This document shows, in pieces, positions 6,849-7,852 of a DNA stretch of 7,852 nucleotides. Source of the stretch: Coriobacteriia bacterium (lineage in GTDB: Bacteria; Actinomycetota; Coriobacteriia; Coriobacteriales; UBA8131). The notes beneath the pieces are model-generated. The model was given only the letters and a program-made list of their open reading frames with translations. It had not been told where the DNA came from and made no database searches. Location of the stretch: positions 1-7,852 of the forward strand of contig WQXZ01000080.1 of NCBI GenBank assembly GCA_009781525.1. Reading direction: 5' to 3'. Both the position numbers and the translations under genes were made by a program. Within the stretch, counting starts at the first letter, position 1. Every line of letters begins with the position of its first letter.

Positions 6849-7745
6849 TCAACTACGTGGATGAGCCCTCTCAACTGTTTCTCGCAAATGAGCTATCGAC
6901 AGGTGCGTATAGAGCTGGGTGGTCTGAAGACTGGAGTGCCCAAGCATCTCTTGAACAGAACGGAGATCTGCTCCTCCTTCGATCAGATCTGTAGCAAAGC
7001 TATGGCGAATGGTATGAGGCGTGATGGCGGGGTTGAGTGCTGCTGCCAGCCTTCTTTGATTGAATACTTTGCGTAAACTGTCGGCTGACATCGCATTGCC
7101 TCTGGTAGAGATGAAAAGCGCCTGCTCGGCCTGTGGGTCTACCTTGGTGGCTAGCAATTGCTGCCGTCCATTGCTCAGGTAATCTGCTAGTTTTGCCAGC
7201 GCAAGGTTGTGCAGGGGAACCAACCGTTCCTTTGATCCCTTACCGAGCAGTCTGACGCTGCCAGCTCCGAAATCCAGGTCAGACAACTTAATCGCTGCAA
7301 GCTCCGAAATCCGTGATCCACAAGCATATAGCAGCTCGATGATTGCCCTGTCTCGCAAGTCGACAGGCGTGTCTCCATCGATTGCGTCAAGCAATCCGGT
7401 CAACTCATCGCTACTGGCTGTCGTGGGTAGATGATTCGGCTGCTTTGAGCCACTGATCACAGTCAGGGGATTTGATGAAAGCCTCTCTGTTGCTACCAGC
7501 CAGTTGAAGAAGGTCTTTACCGCTGAGAGCCGACGGTTGATGGTTTTGCGATTGTAGCGAGCCTGGTCAAGCTCAGCAAGAAAGGCTCGGATGTTCCTAT
7601 GGTTGATCTGCTGCAAAGTCAATGCCTCGCGCTCACACCAGTCACTGAATACCTGAATGTCTGTCTGATATGCACGTACGGTATGAGCAGACAGCCTGCG
7701 CTCGAGCAGCAGATGGTCGGTGAAGTTTTCTATCAGCTGCTGCAA
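6849..7745 (-). CDS. xerC: Xer-family tyrosine recombinase (XerC/XerD-like)
   Basis: Xer recombinases resolve chromosome dimers at the dif site near the replication terminus. The 298 residues match the family length. The N-terminal SAM-like core-binding domain covers about 1-90 (LLLERRLSAHTVRAYQTDI). The catalytic domain holds the full active site: R145 in GSRISEL, K169 in GKGSKER, H244 and R247 in HTIRHSF, H270 in LGHSS and the nucleophile Y279 in LYTH. The C-terminus HPRS is Xer-like and argues against an integron or phage integrase. The sequence alone does not separate XerC from XerD or a single-recombinase system, so the symbol is provisional. The start is TTG: no ATG or GTG lies between the in-frame upstream stop and the conserved N-terminus. 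The spacing of 4 bases after the upstream gene also supports it; GAGAG about 9 bases upstream is a modest ribosome site. Confidence 0.93.
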   Translation of the reverse strand: MQQLIENFTDHLLLERRLSAHTVRAYQTDIQVFSDWCEREALTLQQINHRNIRAFLAELDQARYNRKTINRRLSAVKTFFNWLVATERLSSNPLTVISGSKQPNHLPTTASSDELTGLLDAIDGDTPVDLRDRAIIELLYACGSRISELAAIKLSDLDFGAGSVRLLGKGSKERLVPLHNLALAKLADYLSNGRQQLLATKVDPQAEQALFISTRGNAMSADSLRKVFNQRRLAAALNPAITPHTIRHSFATDLIEGGADLRSVQEMLGHSSLQTTQLYTHLSIAHLRETVERAHPRS

Positions 7746-7749
7746 CGCT

Positions 7750-7852
7750 TCAGGCTCTCGGCTCTATCAGGAAGCTTCGCTCGTAACTATCAAGCCAATT
7801 CAGGTTCGGTGAATCAGCTCGGTAATTAAGCATTGCCTGCTCTGCGCGTTTG
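7750..7852 (-). CDS. C-terminal end of an unidentified gene, cut by window edge
   Basis: An open frame enters from the right edge and ends at TGA (7750-7752), giving 33 residues that end NWLDSYERSFLIEPRA. The stop is 4 bases before the xer TTG, the spacing expected of an operon partner. In many bacteria xerC follows topA or trmFO, but I do not recognise this tail as either. A second frame is open for 16 codons only, so this one is preferred. Product unknown. Confidence 0.5.
   Translation of the reverse strand, partial: KRAEQAMLNYRADSPNLNWLDSYERSFLIEPRA

Noticed and set aside
7187..7390. Minus-strand 67-codon open frame inside xer
   Set aside because: It is a different frame within the conserved catalytic domain of the recombinase, with no ribosome site or motif support.

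Overview
The window is a compact block of housekeeping genes, all read on the minus strand (right to left). The gene content and the style of the proteins suggest a Gram-positive-type bacterium. The C-terminal part of the SMC protein (VTHQRRTM ... ADVLYGVTM ... GVSKLISQRL) and the order rpmF-plsX-rnc-smc-ftsY fit an actinobacterium. My best guess is a Coriobacteriia-like lineage of moderate GC content, but this is inference and was not searched. Four of the six complete-start genes begin with GTG or TTG.

Layout in the direction of transcription. (1) The right edge holds the last codons of an unidentified gene, whose stop lies 4 bases before (2) a Xer-family tyrosine recombinase gene (6849-7745). 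(3) A good promoter just after the recombinase gene (-35 TTAACA, extended -10 TGCTAAAAT) opens a leader of about 114 bases with several inverted repeats. It leads into (4) rpmF, ribosomal protein L32 (6511-6690), which has only 59 codons. (5) A 13-bp hairpin followed by four Ts sits between rpmF and plsX and looks like an intrinsic terminator that is partly read through. (6) plsX (5438-6418), phosphate acyltransferase of phospholipid synthesis, overlaps (7) rnc, ribonuclease III (4665-5441), by 4 bases. (8) A 134-base spacer follows, with a hairpin over the rnc stop codon and a 29-base stretch made only of G and C. (9) smc (928-4530) encodes the full 1200-residue chromosome condensation ATPase. 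(10) ftsY, the SRP receptor GTPase, runs off the left edge and lacks only its last few residues.

Functionally the cluster joins ribosome supply (L32), membrane phospholipid synthesis (PlsX), RNA processing (RNase III), chromosome segregation (SMC, Xer) and membrane protein targeting (FtsY), all growth-linked. The likely expression logic is strong transcription of rpmF, damping at the terminator, then a lower-level plsX-rnc-smc-ftsY operon, perhaps with a second weak input before smc.

I see no mobile element, CRISPR array, tRNA, rRNA or defence-type system. The most unusual points are an Asp-to-Asn change at a metal-binding position of RNase III, a divergent glycine motif in the SMC hinge, the structured rpmF leader and the pure-GC tandem repeat upstream of smc.
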